Assembly: GCF_018502625.1 (NCBI RefSeq)
Contig: NZ_CP075566.1
Location: 6,079,001-6,143,000 of the forward strand
Length of the DNA: 64,000 nt
Reading direction: 5' to 3'
Origin: Pseudomonas hormoni
GTDB lineage: Bacteria; Pseudomonadota; Gammaproteobacteria; Pseudomonadales; Pseudomonadaceae
Shown: one piece after another, positions 1 to 7,947 of the stretch
How positions within the stretch are numbered: the stretch's first letter is position 1
Layout: every line of letters starts with the position of its first letter
Program-made: the position numbers and the translations under genes
Notes under the pieces: model-generated
Database searches by the model: none
Told to the model about the DNA's origin: nothing
The model's input: the letters and a program-made list of their open reading frames with translations, nothing else

Positions 1-753
1 ATGGCATCCGAAGAAATGGACAATGCCTACCAGATCCCGGGCAAATACCCGAAAGGCGCGTACCTGCTGGTATTCGACCCACTGGACGGTTCGTCGAACA
101 TCGACATCAACGCGCCGGTCGGTACGATCTTCTCGGTGCTGCGTTGCCCGAACGAATACCTGACCCAGAACGAGCCTTTGAACGAAAAGGCCTTCCTGCA
201 GCCAGGCACTCAGCAGGTTGCCGCCGGTTACGCGATTTACGGTCCACAGACCATGCTGGTGCTGACCCTGGGCAATGGCGTGAAAGGCTTTACCCTGGAC
301 CGTGAAATGGGCAGCTTCGTGCTGACCCATGAAGACATCACGATCCCGGAGTCCACGCAGGAATTCGCGATCAACGCGTCCAACAAGCGTCACTGGGAAG
401 CGCCGGTACAACGTTACGTCGACGAATTGCTGGCTGGCGACGAAGGCCCGCTGAAAAAGAACTACAACATGCGCTGGGTCGCCGCGATGGTTGCCGACGT
501 GCACCGCATCCTGACCCGTGGCGGCTTGTTCATGTACCCACGCGACAGCCGCGAGCCGTCGAAGCCGGGCAAACTGCGCCTGATGTACGAAGCCAACCCG
601 ATGTCGTTCCTGGTTGAGCAGGCGGGCGGTGCCTCCACCGATGGTCACCAGCGCATCCTCGACATTCAGCCAGAAGGCTTGCACCAGCGCGTAGCGGTGT
701 TCCTCGGTTCGAAAGAAGAAGTCGCACGCGTCACGGCTTACCACAAGGAATAA
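1..753 (+). CDS. fbp: Fructose-1,6-bisphosphatase class I, 5' truncated
   Basis: Hydrolyses fructose 1,6-bisphosphate to fructose 6-phosphate and phosphate in gluconeogenesis (cytosol). The visible 250 residues carry the metal and phosphate motif DPLDGSSN (visible residues 26-33) and a C-terminal segment with [15 protein letters not shown] typical of class I enzymes. The family is usually about 335 residues, so roughly 85 N-terminal codons lie before the window and the ATG at base 1 is an internal methionine, not the true start. The DUF924 gene begins 3 bases after the stop, suggesting co-transcription. Confidence 0.95.
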   Translation: MASEEMDNAYQIPGKYPKGAYLLVFDPLDGSSNIDINAPVGTIFSVLRCPNEYLTQNEPLNEKAFLQPGTQQVAAGYAIYGPQTMLVLTLGNGVKGFTLDREMGSFVLTHEDITIPESTQEFAINASNKRHWEAPVQRYVDELLAGDEGPLKKNYNMRWVAAMVADVHRILTRGGLFMYPRDSREPSKPGKLRLMYEANPMSFLVEQAGGASTDGHQRILDIQPEGLHQRVAVFLGSKEEVARVTAYHKE

Positions 754-756
754 ACC

Positions 757-1359
757 ATGACCGCGCCCTGGCAGCCGTTGCTCGAATGGTGGTTCGGAAA
801 CTCCGAATCACCGAACGAAACAGCGGCAGAGAAGGGCAAGTTATGGTTCGGCAAGCGCGACAGCCAGGACCTCGATGCGCAGACGCGTTTCGGGGACTGG
901 GTCGAGCAGGCACTGGCCGGCGGATTGACTGACTGGGCGCAACGCCCCGACGGTTGGCTGGCCCTGGTGCTGCTGCTCGATCAACTCCCGCGAATGATCT
1001 TTCGCGACACTCCCAAATCCTTTGCAGGCGATCTCAGGGCGCAGGCTCTCGTAGCGCAAGGCATTGCTGCGGATTTCGATCGACAGTTGCGGCCGATTCA
1101 GCGGGTGTTCATCTACCTGGTGTTTGAGCATTGCGAGAATCTGGCGGTGCAGAATGAAGCTGTCTCGCGCTATATCGACCTTGTGGCACAGCAGCCGGAG
1201 GCCGACCGGAAACTCTTTAACGACTATCTGAGCTATGCCGAGAAGCATCAGCGGGTGATTGCGCGGTTTGGGCGGTTTCCGCATCGCAATGCGGTGTTGG
1301 GAAGGGAGTCTACAGCGGAGGAATTGGAGTTTCTTTCGGGGCCAGGCTCAAGGTTCTAA
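757..1359 (+). CDS. DUF924 family protein
   Basis: A 200-residue soluble protein, full length for the DUF924 family (all-helical, TPR-like). Recognisable features are an N-terminal tryptophan-rich segment (LLEWWFG), the conserved stretch LVLLLDQLPRMIFR near residue 75, and a C-terminal segment with the FGRFPHRNAVLGR signature. No catalytic motif or signal peptide is seen. It follows fbp after 3 bases, so it probably shares its transcript. The biochemical role of the family is not known to me; the call rests on family resemblance only. Confidence 0.85.
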   Translation: MTAPWQPLLEWWFGNSESPNETAAEKGKLWFGKRDSQDLDAQTRFGDWVEQALAGGLTDWAQRPDGWLALVLLLDQLPRMIFRDTPKSFAGDLRAQALVAQGIAADFDRQLRPIQRVFIYLVFEHCENLAVQNEAVSRYIDLVAQQPEADRKLFNDYLSYAEKHQRVIARFGRFPHRNAVLGRESTAEELEFLSGPGSRF

Positions 1360-1383
1360 ATCTTCATTGCAGCTGATGCCGTC

Positions 1384-1458
1384 ATCGCCAGCAGGCTGGC
1401 TCCCACAATAGGTTTGTGTCGATCACAAACCCCCTGTGGGAGCCAGCCTGCTGGCGAT
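1384..1458. repeat. REPIN (inverted REP pair), GTGGGAGCCAGCCTGCTGG group
   Basis: Two copies of a REP sequence (core GGAGCCAGCCTGCTGGCGAT) face each other around a short spacer that is itself dyad-like (GGTTTGTG / CACAAACC). It lies between the convergent DUF924 and chemoreceptor genes. Same group as the element at 17352 and the single copy at 30971. Confidence 0.85.
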
Positions 1459-1476
1459 GGGGCCAGTGAAAGCGCC

Positions 1477-3369
1477 TTAGATTCTGAAACTGCCGACCAA
1501 CTGCTTCAACCGCGCCGCCTGCTGTTCAAGGTCAGAACACGCGCGCAACGTCGCTTGCAGGTTCTCCACCCCTTCCTGATTCAGCGTGTTGATCTCGGTG
1601 ATGTCGACGTTGATCGATTCCACCACGGCGGTCTGCTCTTCGGTCGCCGTCGCCACGGACTGGTTCATCCCGTCGATCTCGCCGATCCGCTGCGTCACGC
1701 TGCCGAGGCGCTCGCCAGCCTGGTTGGCGATGCCGACGCTGCTTTCGCTCTGGCGCTGGCTGTCGGTCATGGTGCTCACCGCTTCGCGGGCGCCGACTTG
1801 CAGTTCCTCGATCATCTTCTGCACTTGCTGCGCCGAATCCTGGGTGCGGTGGGCGAGGTTGCGGACTTCATCGGCGACCACGGCGAATCCGCGTCCGGCT
1901 TCACCGGCCCGGGCCGCTTCGATGGCGGCGTTCAACGCTAGCAGGTTGGTCTGCTGCGAGATGCTGGTGATCACTTCCAGAATCTGCCCGATGTTCACCG
2001 TGTTGCTGTTGAGCGTTTCGATGTTGCCGCACGAATCGCTGATCTTCGCCGACAGCTGCTGCATCGCCGCGATGGTTTTATCCACCACCTGCTGACCGTC
2101 TTCGGCCAGGGCGCGCGCGTCACTCGAATGCTGCGAGGCGAGGGCGGCGTTCTGGGCGATTTCCTGGGCGGCGGCGCCCAGTTCGTTGATCGCCGCGGCC
2201 ACACTGCTGGTGCGCGAGGCCTGCTGGTCCGAGTTGAACATCGACGAGTTGGACGCGGCGACGACGCGCAGTGCGACTTCGTTGACCTGGCCGGTGGCCG
2301 AAGACACTTCGCGAATCGAGGTGTGAATACGTTCTACAAAACGGTTGAACGAGGTGCCCAGCGCACCGAATTCATCCTGGCCGTGAATGGTCAGGCGTTT
2401 GGTCAGGTCACCCTCGCCCTCAGCGATGTCATGCATGGCGCGGCCCATGGTCAGCAGCGGCTGCATCAGGAAACTGATCAGCATGCCCAGCAACGCGATG
2501 ATGATCACTACGGCGATGACCATGGCAATGATCGCCGAGGTGCGGAATTCGCTGAGCATCGAGAACGCCGTGTCCTGATCCAGCACCAGCGCCACGTACC
2601 AGTTTGCCGACGGCACGCCGTTGACGTGGGTGAAGGAGATGAACTGGCGCTTGCCGTCGATCTCGACTTCTTTCATGCCCGGGCTGACTTGCGGGGCGCC
2701 GTTCGGGTAGGCCTCGGCCAGGTTCTTGAGGACCAGTTTGCTGTCCGGGTGAATCAGGATCTTGCCGTCGGCGCTGACGATGAACGCATGGCCGTGACCG
2801 CCGAAGTTCAGCGAGTTGATGATCGCGCTGACGCTGGACAGGTCAATGTCGGCACCGGCGACGCCGATCATCTGGCCCTGGCGCTGCACCGGCGTGGCGA
2901 CGGTGATCACCAGTTTGCCAGAGGACGCGGCAATGTAGGGTTCGGTGACGATGGTCTGTTGCGCGCTGTTGGCTGCCTTGTACCAGCCGCGTGCGCGAGG
3001 GTCGTAATCGGCGGCGCGATTGCCGGCCGGGACCGAAAACATCACGCCGTCGGTGCCACCAAAGTAGCTCAGCTGGAAGTTGCTGGTGTAGGCGGGCAGG
3101 TCGATGGCGCGCTTGAGGTTGGCCTGTGCACTGCCATCCACCACGATTTGCTGGGACAGCGACTGCAGCAACTGAATGCGGCTTTCCAGCCAGGTCTGGA
3201 TGTTGCTGGTGGTAAGGCTGCCGAGTTCCTGCATCGACGATTCGGTATTGCTGCGCAGGGTCTGCCGCTGGCGGTAGTCGTTGAACAGGATGAAACAGGC
3301 AAACGCAACGGCCACCACGAGGGCAGCAGCCAACAGGATTTTGTGGCTGAACTTCATGTTTCTGGTCAT
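1477..3369 (-). CDS. Methyl-accepting chemotaxis protein, dCache amino-acid receptor (PctA/B/C-like)
   Basis: Inner-membrane chemoreceptor signalling to CheA/CheW. Reading from the chosen ATG at 3369 (630 residues): TM1 about residues 10-29, periplasmic dCache domain 31-275, TM2 about 279-302, HAMP, then a cytoplasmic signalling domain with the hairpin-tip segment around [19 protein letters not shown]. The ligand pocket keeps the amino-acid-binding pattern Y122, R127, W129, Y130, Y145 and D174, equivalent to the pattern of P. aeruginosa PctA, so L-amino acids are the likely ligands. The frame stays open to 3477 but the extra N-terminus is unlike the family; ATG 3357 is an alternative start, and neither has a strong ribosome site. 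Exact ligand specificity cannot be read from sequence. Confidence 0.9.
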   Translation of the reverse strand: MTRNMKFSHKILLAAALVVAVAFACFILFNDYRQRQTLRSNTESSMQELGSLTTSNIQTWLESRIQLLQSLSQQIVVDGSAQANLKRAIDLPAYTSNFQLSYFGGTDGVMFSVPAGNRAADYDPRARGWYKAANSAQQTIVTEPYIAASSGKLVITVATPVQRQGQMIGVAGADIDLSSVSAIINSLNFGGHGHAFIVSADGKILIHPDSKLVLKNLAEAYPNGAPQVSPGMKEVEIDGKRQFISFTHVNGVPSANWYVALVLDQDTAFSMLSEFRTSAIIAMVIAVVIIIALLGMLISFLMQPLLTMGRAMHDIAEGEGDLTKRLTIHGQDEFGALGTSFNRFVERIHTSIREVSSATGQVNEVALRVVAASNSSMFNSDQQASRTSSVAAAINELGAAAQEIAQNAALASQHSSDARALAEDGQQVVDKTIAAMQQLSAKISDSCGNIETLNSNTVNIGQILEVITSISQQTNLLALNAAIEAARAGEAGRGFAVVADEVRNLAHRTQDSAQQVQKMIEELQVGAREAVSTMTDSQRQSESSVGIANQAGERLGSVTQRIGEIDGMNQSVATATEEQTAVVESINVDITEINTLNQEGVENLQATLRACSDLEQQAARLKQLVGSFRI

Positions 3370-3652
3370 TAAATGAGCTACCACGGATGGTCTGGTCAAC
3401 AAGGGGGCGCCAATGTGCCACAGGATCGGGCTTTGCGCTGCTTTTATGTCGACTGGCCCGCGCCAAAGATTAGGCAACTTTTGTCAAAACCGACGAAATG
3501 CTCGACAGCGAAAGAAAGTGGCTGATTTTTCGGCAAAAGGCAGACGAGCGGCCCGATAAATAGGCGCTTGGTCAGGGAACCAGACAGGGGTTTTCTCTTC
3601 TAAGCTTCAGCTTGGCAGCCATGCCATTCCCTTCGCCCCAGGAGCTACACCC

Positions 3653-3907
3653 ATGTCGCTGCGTTCCATCGCTTTGCTTTCGTTCTGCGTGTTGTTGGCC
3701 GCATGCGGCAAGATCAATCAGGAAAATTATTCGAAGCTGTCGACAGGCATGCCCAAGGCCGAGGTTGAAACCTTGCTAGGCAAACCCACCGACTGCTCGG
3801 GCGCGCTCGGCATGTCCAGTTGCACTTGGGGCGACAAGAACAGCTTTATCAGCGTGCAGTATGCCGGTGACAAAGTGTTGATGTTTTCCGGCCAAGGCCT
3901 GAAGTAA
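3653..3907 (+). CDS. Small BamE/SmpA-like lipoprotein
   Basis: An 84-residue predicted lipoprotein. A type II signal peptide ends in the lipobox LAAC with the acylated cysteine at residue 18. The mature part contains KLSTGMPKAEVETLLGKPTDC, the pattern of the SmpA/OmlA (BamE-like) fold, and ends in a short beta-rich segment. It is shorter than BamE itself and lies beside a lipocalin gene rather than fur or rnfH, so it is a BamE-fold relative rather than BamE. The lipocalin gene starts 31 bases downstream on the same strand. Function unknown. Confidence 0.8.
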   Translation: MSLRSIALLSFCVLLAACGKINQENYSKLSTGMPKAEVETLLGKPTDCSGALGMSSCTWGDKNSFISVQYAGDKVLMFSGQGLK

Positions 3908-3938
3908 ACCGGGGCGTTGCGCCCGCGGGAGAAAAACA

Positions 3939-4508
3939 ATGAAGCGGTTATTGATCCTCCTTTTTGCCGGCCTGGTATTGGCCGGCTGCGCCACGTCTGG
4001 CGAAGATCCGTTGGCGCCGAAAACCGTCGACAGCGTCAATCTGAAGAAGTACCAAGGGACCTGGTACGAGTTGGCGCGTTTGCCAATGTATTTCCAGCGC
4101 AACTGCGCGCAATCCGAAGCCCATTACACGCTCAAGCCGGACGGTAACGTGCTGGTGCTGAATCGCTGCCTGACAGCGGATTGGCAGTGGGAAGAGGCCA
4201 AGGGCACGGCGTATCCGCAAGTGCCGGGCAAGACCGACAAGCTGTGGGTCGAGTTCGACAACTGGTTCTCTCGACTGATTCCGGGTGTGGCGAAGGGCGA
4301 GTACTGGGTGTTGTTCGTCAGCGAAGACTACAAGACCGCCATCGTCGGCGACCCGAGCCGCCGGTATCTGTGGCTGCTGTCGCGAACCCCGACGGTCAAC
4401 GGTGTCGTGCGCGAAGAACTGCTGAGCAAGGCGCGTCAGCAGGGATATGACACGACGCGACTGATCTGGCGTGCGACGGATACGCAGATGGCCAAGACCT
4501 CGAACTAA
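3939..4508 (+). CDS. blc: Outer-membrane lipocalin (Blc family)
   Basis: A 189-residue bacterial lipocalin. Signal peptide with lipobox LAGC (Cys17), then the hallmark lipocalin motif GTWYELARLP near residue 45. Further family features are the central KGEYWVLFVSEDY strand region and WLLSRTP near residue 145. Blc proteins are lipid-anchored in the outer membrane and bind lysophospholipids or fatty acids in their barrel. A ribosome site (GGGAGAAA) precedes the ATG. It probably forms a two-gene unit with the preceding small lipoprotein; a REPIN follows. Confidence 0.9.
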   Translation: MKRLLILLFAGLVLAGCATSGEDPLAPKTVDSVNLKKYQGTWYELARLPMYFQRNCAQSEAHYTLKPDGNVLVLNRCLTADWQWEEAKGTAYPQVPGKTDKLWVEFDNWFSRLIPGVAKGEYWVLFVSEDYKTAIVGDPSRRYLWLLSRTPTVNGVVREELLSKARQQGYDTTRLIWRATDTQMAKTSN

Positions 4509-4528
4509 CGACCGCTAAAGATCAAAAC

Positions 4529-4618
4529 TGTGGGAGCGAGCCTGCTCGCGATAGCGGTCTGTCAGTCAACATCTCTGTTGGATATGACGGCCTCATCGCG
4601 AGCAGGCTCGCTCCCACA
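4529..4618. repeat. REPIN, GTGGGAGCGAGCCTGCTCG group
   Basis: Facing REP copies with core GTGGGAGCGAGCCTGCTCG flank a roughly 40-base spacer between the convergent lipocalin and hutF genes. Confidence 0.85.
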
Positions 4619-4630
4619 TTTAGTTTTGCG

Positions 4631-5995
4631 TTAACCCAATAGGTCGCGCAGGACCTGGGTGAACGCGCGGTTACTTTCCTCTTCCCCGGCATGACGCCCA
4701 TCCCGCACAACCCACTGGCCATTGACCAGCACATCGCGCACCTGACGATCGCCACCGGCGAACAACCAACGATTGAGAATCCCGTCCCCAGTGGCTGTCG
4801 CCAGGTACGGATCGCTACCATCCAGCACCAGCCAATCCGCCCGTTTGCCAACCTCCAGCGCACCAATCGGTTGACCCAGCGCCTGCGCGCCGCCATCCAG
4901 TGCCGCGTCATACAGCGTGCGACCCACCATCGGCTGATCCGCGCCATACAACCGGTTACGCCGCTGATCACGCAGACGCTGGCCGTATTCCAGCCAGCGC
5001 AATTCTTCCACCACGCTCAATGACACATGGCTGTCGGAACCGATGCCTATGCGCCCGCCCTGGGCGAGGAAATCCACGGCCGGGAAAATGCCGTCGCCAA
5101 GGTTGGCTTCGGTGGTCAGGCACAGGCCGGCGATGGCGCGACTCTTGGCCATCAGCGTGACTTCTTCCGGGTTGGCGTGAGTTGCGTGAACCAGGCACCA
5201 GCGCTGATCGACTTCGGTATTTTCGTACAGCCATTGCAGTGGGCGACGGCCGCTCCAGCTCAGGCAGTCATCGACCTCCTTCTGCTGTTCGGCGATGTGA
5301 ATGTGCACCGGGCACTGCTTGTCGCTGGCCGCCAGCACTTCGCTGATCTGCTGTGGTGTGACCGCGCGCAACGAGTGGAAACACAAGCCCAGCGACTGCG
5401 CCGGTTGCTGTGCCAGGATCGGCTGCAAGCGCGACTGAAGCTTCAGGTAGTTTTCAGTGCTGTTGATAAAGCGACGCTGGCCGTCGTTCGGCGTCTGACC
5501 ACCGAAGCCGGAATGGCTGTAAAGCACCGGCAACAAGGTCAAACCAATACCTGCGGAACTGGCCGCCTGGCTGATGCGCAGCGCCAGTTCGGCCGGATCC
5601 GCATACGGCTGGCCGCTGGTGTCGTGGTGTACGTAATGAAATTCCGCGACCGAGGTGTAACCGGCCTTGAGCATTTCGATGTACAGCTGACGGGCGATCA
5701 CGCCGAGCTGGTCCGGACTGATTTTTTCGACGAGCCGGTACATCAGATCGCGCCAGGTCCAGAAACTGTCGTTCGGATTACCGGCCACTTCGGCCAATCC
5801 GGCCATGGCCCGCTGGAACGCGTGGGAGTGCAGATTCGGCATCCCCGGCAGCAGCGGACCGCTGAGCCGTTCGGCGCCATCTGCGTTGGAATCGGCCTGG
5901 ATATGGGTCAAGACGCCGTCGGCGCTGACCTCAAGACGTACATTGTTGGCCCATCCACTAGGCAGCAGCGCGCGTTCGGCAAAGAAGGCGGACAT
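4631..5995 (-). CDS. hutF: Formimidoylglutamate deiminase
   Basis: Amidohydrolase-superfamily enzyme of the five-step histidine route found in pseudomonads: N-formimidoyl-L-glutamate + water to N-formyl-L-glutamate + ammonia, leaving HutG to release formate. It has 454 residues, the normal length. The metal-binding HxH is in NLHSHAFQRAMAG (His56, His58); the later segments HIHIAEQ, LVHATH and GIGSDSHVS supply the remaining metal ligands and catalytic Asp. It is transcribed away from hutC, and the shared 107-base gap contains a HutC-type palindrome (6022-6037), so repression by HutC is likely. Confidence 0.95.
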   Translation of the reverse strand: MSAFFAERALLPSGWANNVRLEVSADGVLTHIQADSNADGAERLSGPLLPGMPNLHSHAFQRAMAGLAEVAGNPNDSFWTWRDLMYRLVEKISPDQLGVIARQLYIEMLKAGYTSVAEFHYVHHDTSGQPYADPAELALRISQAASSAGIGLTLLPVLYSHSGFGGQTPNDGQRRFINSTENYLKLQSRLQPILAQQPAQSLGLCFHSLRAVTPQQISEVLAASDKQCPVHIHIAEQQKEVDDCLSWSGRRPLQWLYENTEVDQRWCLVHATHANPEEVTLMAKSRAIAGLCLTTEANLGDGIFPAVDFLAQGGRIGIGSDSHVSLSVVEELRWLEYGQRLRDQRRNRLYGADQPMVGRTLYDAALDGGAQALGQPIGALEVGKRADWLVLDGSDPYLATATGDGILNRWLFAGGDRQVRDVLVNGQWVVRDGRHAGEEESNRAFTQVLRDLLG

Positions 5996-6021
5996 GGTTC
6001 AGCACCCCATCGTGTGTTATT

Positions 6022-6037
6022 TGTATATACATATACA
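6022..6037. promoter_or_regulatory. Probable HutC operator between hutF and hutC
   Basis: Perfect 7-base arms TGTATAT and ATATACA around AC, containing the core TGTATATACA. The hutU operator at 7801 has the same core with one change (TGTATGTACA). It lies 26 bases before the hutF start and about 65 before hutC, so it could control both, giving HutC autoregulation. Assignment to HutC is by position and the shared core. Confidence 0.7.
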
Positions 6038-6102
6038 GACGTTTGCCTGCCCGGTAAACTCCGGCAAGCTAGTAACTTCTACCAAATGAACAAGGATTAA
6101 CC

Positions 6103-6852
6103 GTGCCGACTCCGCCTGCAGTCTCTCCGTTGGCCGCGAACATGGGCGACAGTCCGGCGCCCTTGTACGCCCGCGTCAAACAGATGATCACCCAGCAAAT
6201 CGACAGTGGAAACTGGCCGCCGCACTACCGCGTTCCGTCGGAAAGCGAGCTGGTCAGCCAACTCGGTTTCAGCCGCATGACCATCAACCGCGCACTGCGC
6301 GAGATGACCGCCGACGGTCTGTTGGTGCGCATGCAGGGCGTCGGCACGTTCGTCGCCGAACCGAAAAGCCAGTCCGCGCTGTTTGAAGTGCACAACATCG
6401 CCGACGAAATCGCCTCCCGTGGCCATCGCCACACGTGCCAGGTGATCACGCTTGAAGAAGAGGCCGCCGGTTCCGAGCGCGCCCTGGCCCTGGACATGCG
6501 TGAAGGCCAGAAGGTCTTCCACTCGCTGATCGTGCATTTCGAAAACGACATTCCGGTGCAAATCGAAGACCGTTTCGTCAACGCGCTGGTGGCACCCGAT
6601 TACCTCAAGCAGGACTTCACCCTGCAAACGCCTTACGCCTACCTGAACCAGGTCGCGCCGCTGACCGAAGGCGAGCACGTGGTCGAGGCGATCCTGGCCG
6701 AGGCCAGCGAGTGCAAATTGCTGCAGATTGAAAAGGGCGAGCCGTGCCTGCTGATCCGCCGCCGCACCTGGTCCGGCCGTCAGCCAGTGACCGCCGCTCG
6801 TTTGATCCACCCCGGTTCCCGTCATCGTCTGGAAGGTCGGTTCCATAAATAG
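6103..6852 (+). CDS. hutC: Histidine utilisation repressor, GntR/HutC family
   Basis: A 249-residue transcription factor with an N-terminal GntR winged helix (about residues 22-88, with SQLGFSRMTINRALREM as recognition region) and a C-terminal UTRA effector domain (about 100-245). HutC represses hut genes and is released by urocanate. The start is GTG; no internal ATG fits the domain better, as the first one (residue 14) is only a few residues before the DNA-binding domain and could also serve. It is followed after 10 bases by hutD. Confidence 0.95.
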   Translation: MPTPPAVSPLAANMGDSPAPLYARVKQMITQQIDSGNWPPHYRVPSESELVSQLGFSRMTINRALREMTADGLLVRMQGVGTFVAEPKSQSALFEVHNIADEIASRGHRHTCQVITLEEEAAGSERALALDMREGQKVFHSLIVHFENDIPVQIEDRFVNALVAPDYLKQDFTLQTPYAYLNQVAPLTEGEHVVEAILAEASECKLLQIEKGEPCLLIRRRTWSGRQPVTAARLIHPGSRHRLEGRFHK

Positions 6853-6862
6853 AGAGCCACAA

Positions 6863-7432
6863 ATGAGTCAGATAAAGGTTTTACGCGCCATCGATTACCC
6901 GCGCATGCCGTGGAAAAACGGTGGCGGCAGCACTGAAGAAATCACCCGCGACGCGGGCACTGGCCTTGATGGTTTCGGCTGGCGCCTGTCGATTGCCGAT
7001 ATCGGCGAGTCGGGCGGGTTTTCTACCTTCGCCGGTTACGAGCGGATCATCACCGTGTTGCAGGGCGACGGCATGACCTTGTCGGTGGATGGCCAGGCCA
7101 CGCGGCCGTTGTTACCGCTGGACCCGTTCGCCTTCAGCGGCGAAAGCCAGGTGTCTTGCACGTTGATGGGTGGTCCGATTCGCGACTTCAACCTGATTTA
7201 TGCGCCGCAGCGTTACCGTGTGCGGTTGCAGTGGCTGGACGGTGAGCAACGGTTTTTCAGCGAGGCTGGGGCTGTGCTCGTATTCAGTGTCGCTGATGCA
7301 CTTGAAGTGAAAGTTGGTAACAGTGCCTCGCAGCTTGCTCGCCATGATTGCCTGCAACTCGTCGGTAACACCGGCCTGCTGGAAGTCTCCAGTAACGGTC
7401 CATGCTGTGTGATCGAATTGACTGCACACTGA
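6863..7432 (+). CDS. hutD: HutD family protein
   Basis: A 189-residue cupin-fold protein of the HutD family. The family signature MPWKNGGGSTEEI lies at residues 12-24, followed by the GFGWRLSIADIGESGGFS block. In P. fluorescens SBW25 HutD is reported to limit the upper level of hut expression, probably by binding formylglutamate; no enzymatic role is established. An ATG with a purine-rich site (GAGAGCC) follows hutC, so hutCD form a small operon separate from hutU, with a REPIN and regulatory DNA after it. Confidence 0.93.
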   Translation: MSQIKVLRAIDYPRMPWKNGGGSTEEITRDAGTGLDGFGWRLSIADIGESGGFSTFAGYERIITVLQGDGMTLSVDGQATRPLLPLDPFAFSGESQVSCTLMGGPIRDFNLIYAPQRYRVRLQWLDGEQRFFSEAGAVLVFSVADALEVKVGNSASQLARHDCLQLVGNTGLLEVSSNGPCCVIELTAH

Positions 7433-7452
7433 TCACTGGTTAAAGAAATATT

Positions 7453-7586
7453 TGTGGCGAGGGAGCTTGCTCCCGCTCGGCGGCGAAGCCGTCGTAAACC
7501 CGGCTAATCGAATTTATCTGATAGATCTCGGTTGAATGGTTTAAGGGCTGCTTCGCAGCCCAGCGGGAGCAAGCTCCCTCGCCACA
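7453..7586. repeat. Long REPIN, GTGGCGAGGGAGCTTGC group
   Basis: Terminal arms starting GTGGCGAGGGAGCTTGCTCC face each other over about 134 bases. The interior has two further small hairpins (GGCGGCGAAGCCGTC and GGCTGCTTCGCAGCC). It occupies the first part of the 515-base hutD-hutU gap; the regulatory elements lie beyond it. Confidence 0.85.
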
Positions 7587-7621
7587 AAAGCTGTCATCAT
7601 CCGTTTCCAATTGCGCACCAC

Positions 7622-7671
7622 TTTGTTACCGAACGCCCCAGCGTGGCGCAAAACCACGCTCAAGTAACAAA
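7622..7671. promoter_or_regulatory. Nested dyads upstream of hutU, possible activator (CbrB-type) site
   Basis: TTTGTTAC (7622-7629) and GTAACAAA (7664-7671) are perfect inverted copies. Between them sits AGCGTGG-7 bases-CCACGCT (7640-7660). TGTTAC/GTAACA half-sites resemble those described for the sigma-54 activator CbrB, which is known to drive hut genes in Pseudomonas, although the 34-base spacing is wide. The position, about 135-185 bases before the expected start, suits an enhancer. Confidence 0.5.
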
Positions 7672-7744
7672 CTATCACCCCTTCGCAAAATCCCCCCGAA
7701 AAATTTCATCTTCCGCAAACCCTTGATTTACAGGCTTTCCAGCC

Positions 7745-7765
7745 ATTCAAGAATTTTTCTTGAAT
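7745..7765. promoter_or_regulatory. Perfect palindrome just upstream of the hutU promoter
   Basis: Arms ATTCAAGAA and TTCTTGAAT are exact inverted copies separated by TTT. The element ends 15 bases before the -24 box. It does not resemble the HutC core or the TGTTAC half-sites, so the binding protein, if any, is unknown. Confidence 0.45.
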
Positions 7766-7780
7766 ACCCATCCAACAAGT

Positions 7781-7797
7781 TGGCCGCTTGATTGCAT
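7781..7797 (+). promoter_or_regulatory. Sigma-54 (-24/-12) promoter of hutU
   Basis: TGGCCGCTTGATTGCAT matches the RpoN consensus TGGCAC-N5-TTGCA closely, with the invariant GG and GC exactly ten bases apart. The predicted start site is near 7807. RpoN-dependent hutU transcription is established for P. fluorescens SBW25, which supports this reading. Confidence 0.75.
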
Positions 7798-7800
7798 ATG

Positions 7801-7814
7801 CTTGTATGTACAAG
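7801..7814. promoter_or_regulatory. Probable HutC operator at the hutU start site
   Basis: CTTGTATGTACAAG has perfect 6-base arms (CTTGTA/TACAAG) and shares the core TGTATRTACA with the hutF-hutC palindrome. It covers the expected transcription start, so a bound repressor would block open-complex formation or early transcription. Confidence 0.7.
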
Positions 7815-7947
7815 TAAAGACGTATGCGTATGAGTCGATCGAGGCTCTCCGCAGCGTCCACTGATTCGCTTGTGGCGCAACGATGCGCACAGGCTGGCTT
7901 ACCCACCGCCAGGGTTGGTTTGGATTGATCGCTGAGGAGTCTTTTTC

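Noticed and set aside
7532..7726. Short frames across the hutD-hutU gap and other REPINs
   Set aside because: They begin inside REPIN arms, which yield recurring peptides (such as SLLPLG and ASSLAT) at every copy; they have no family resemblance.
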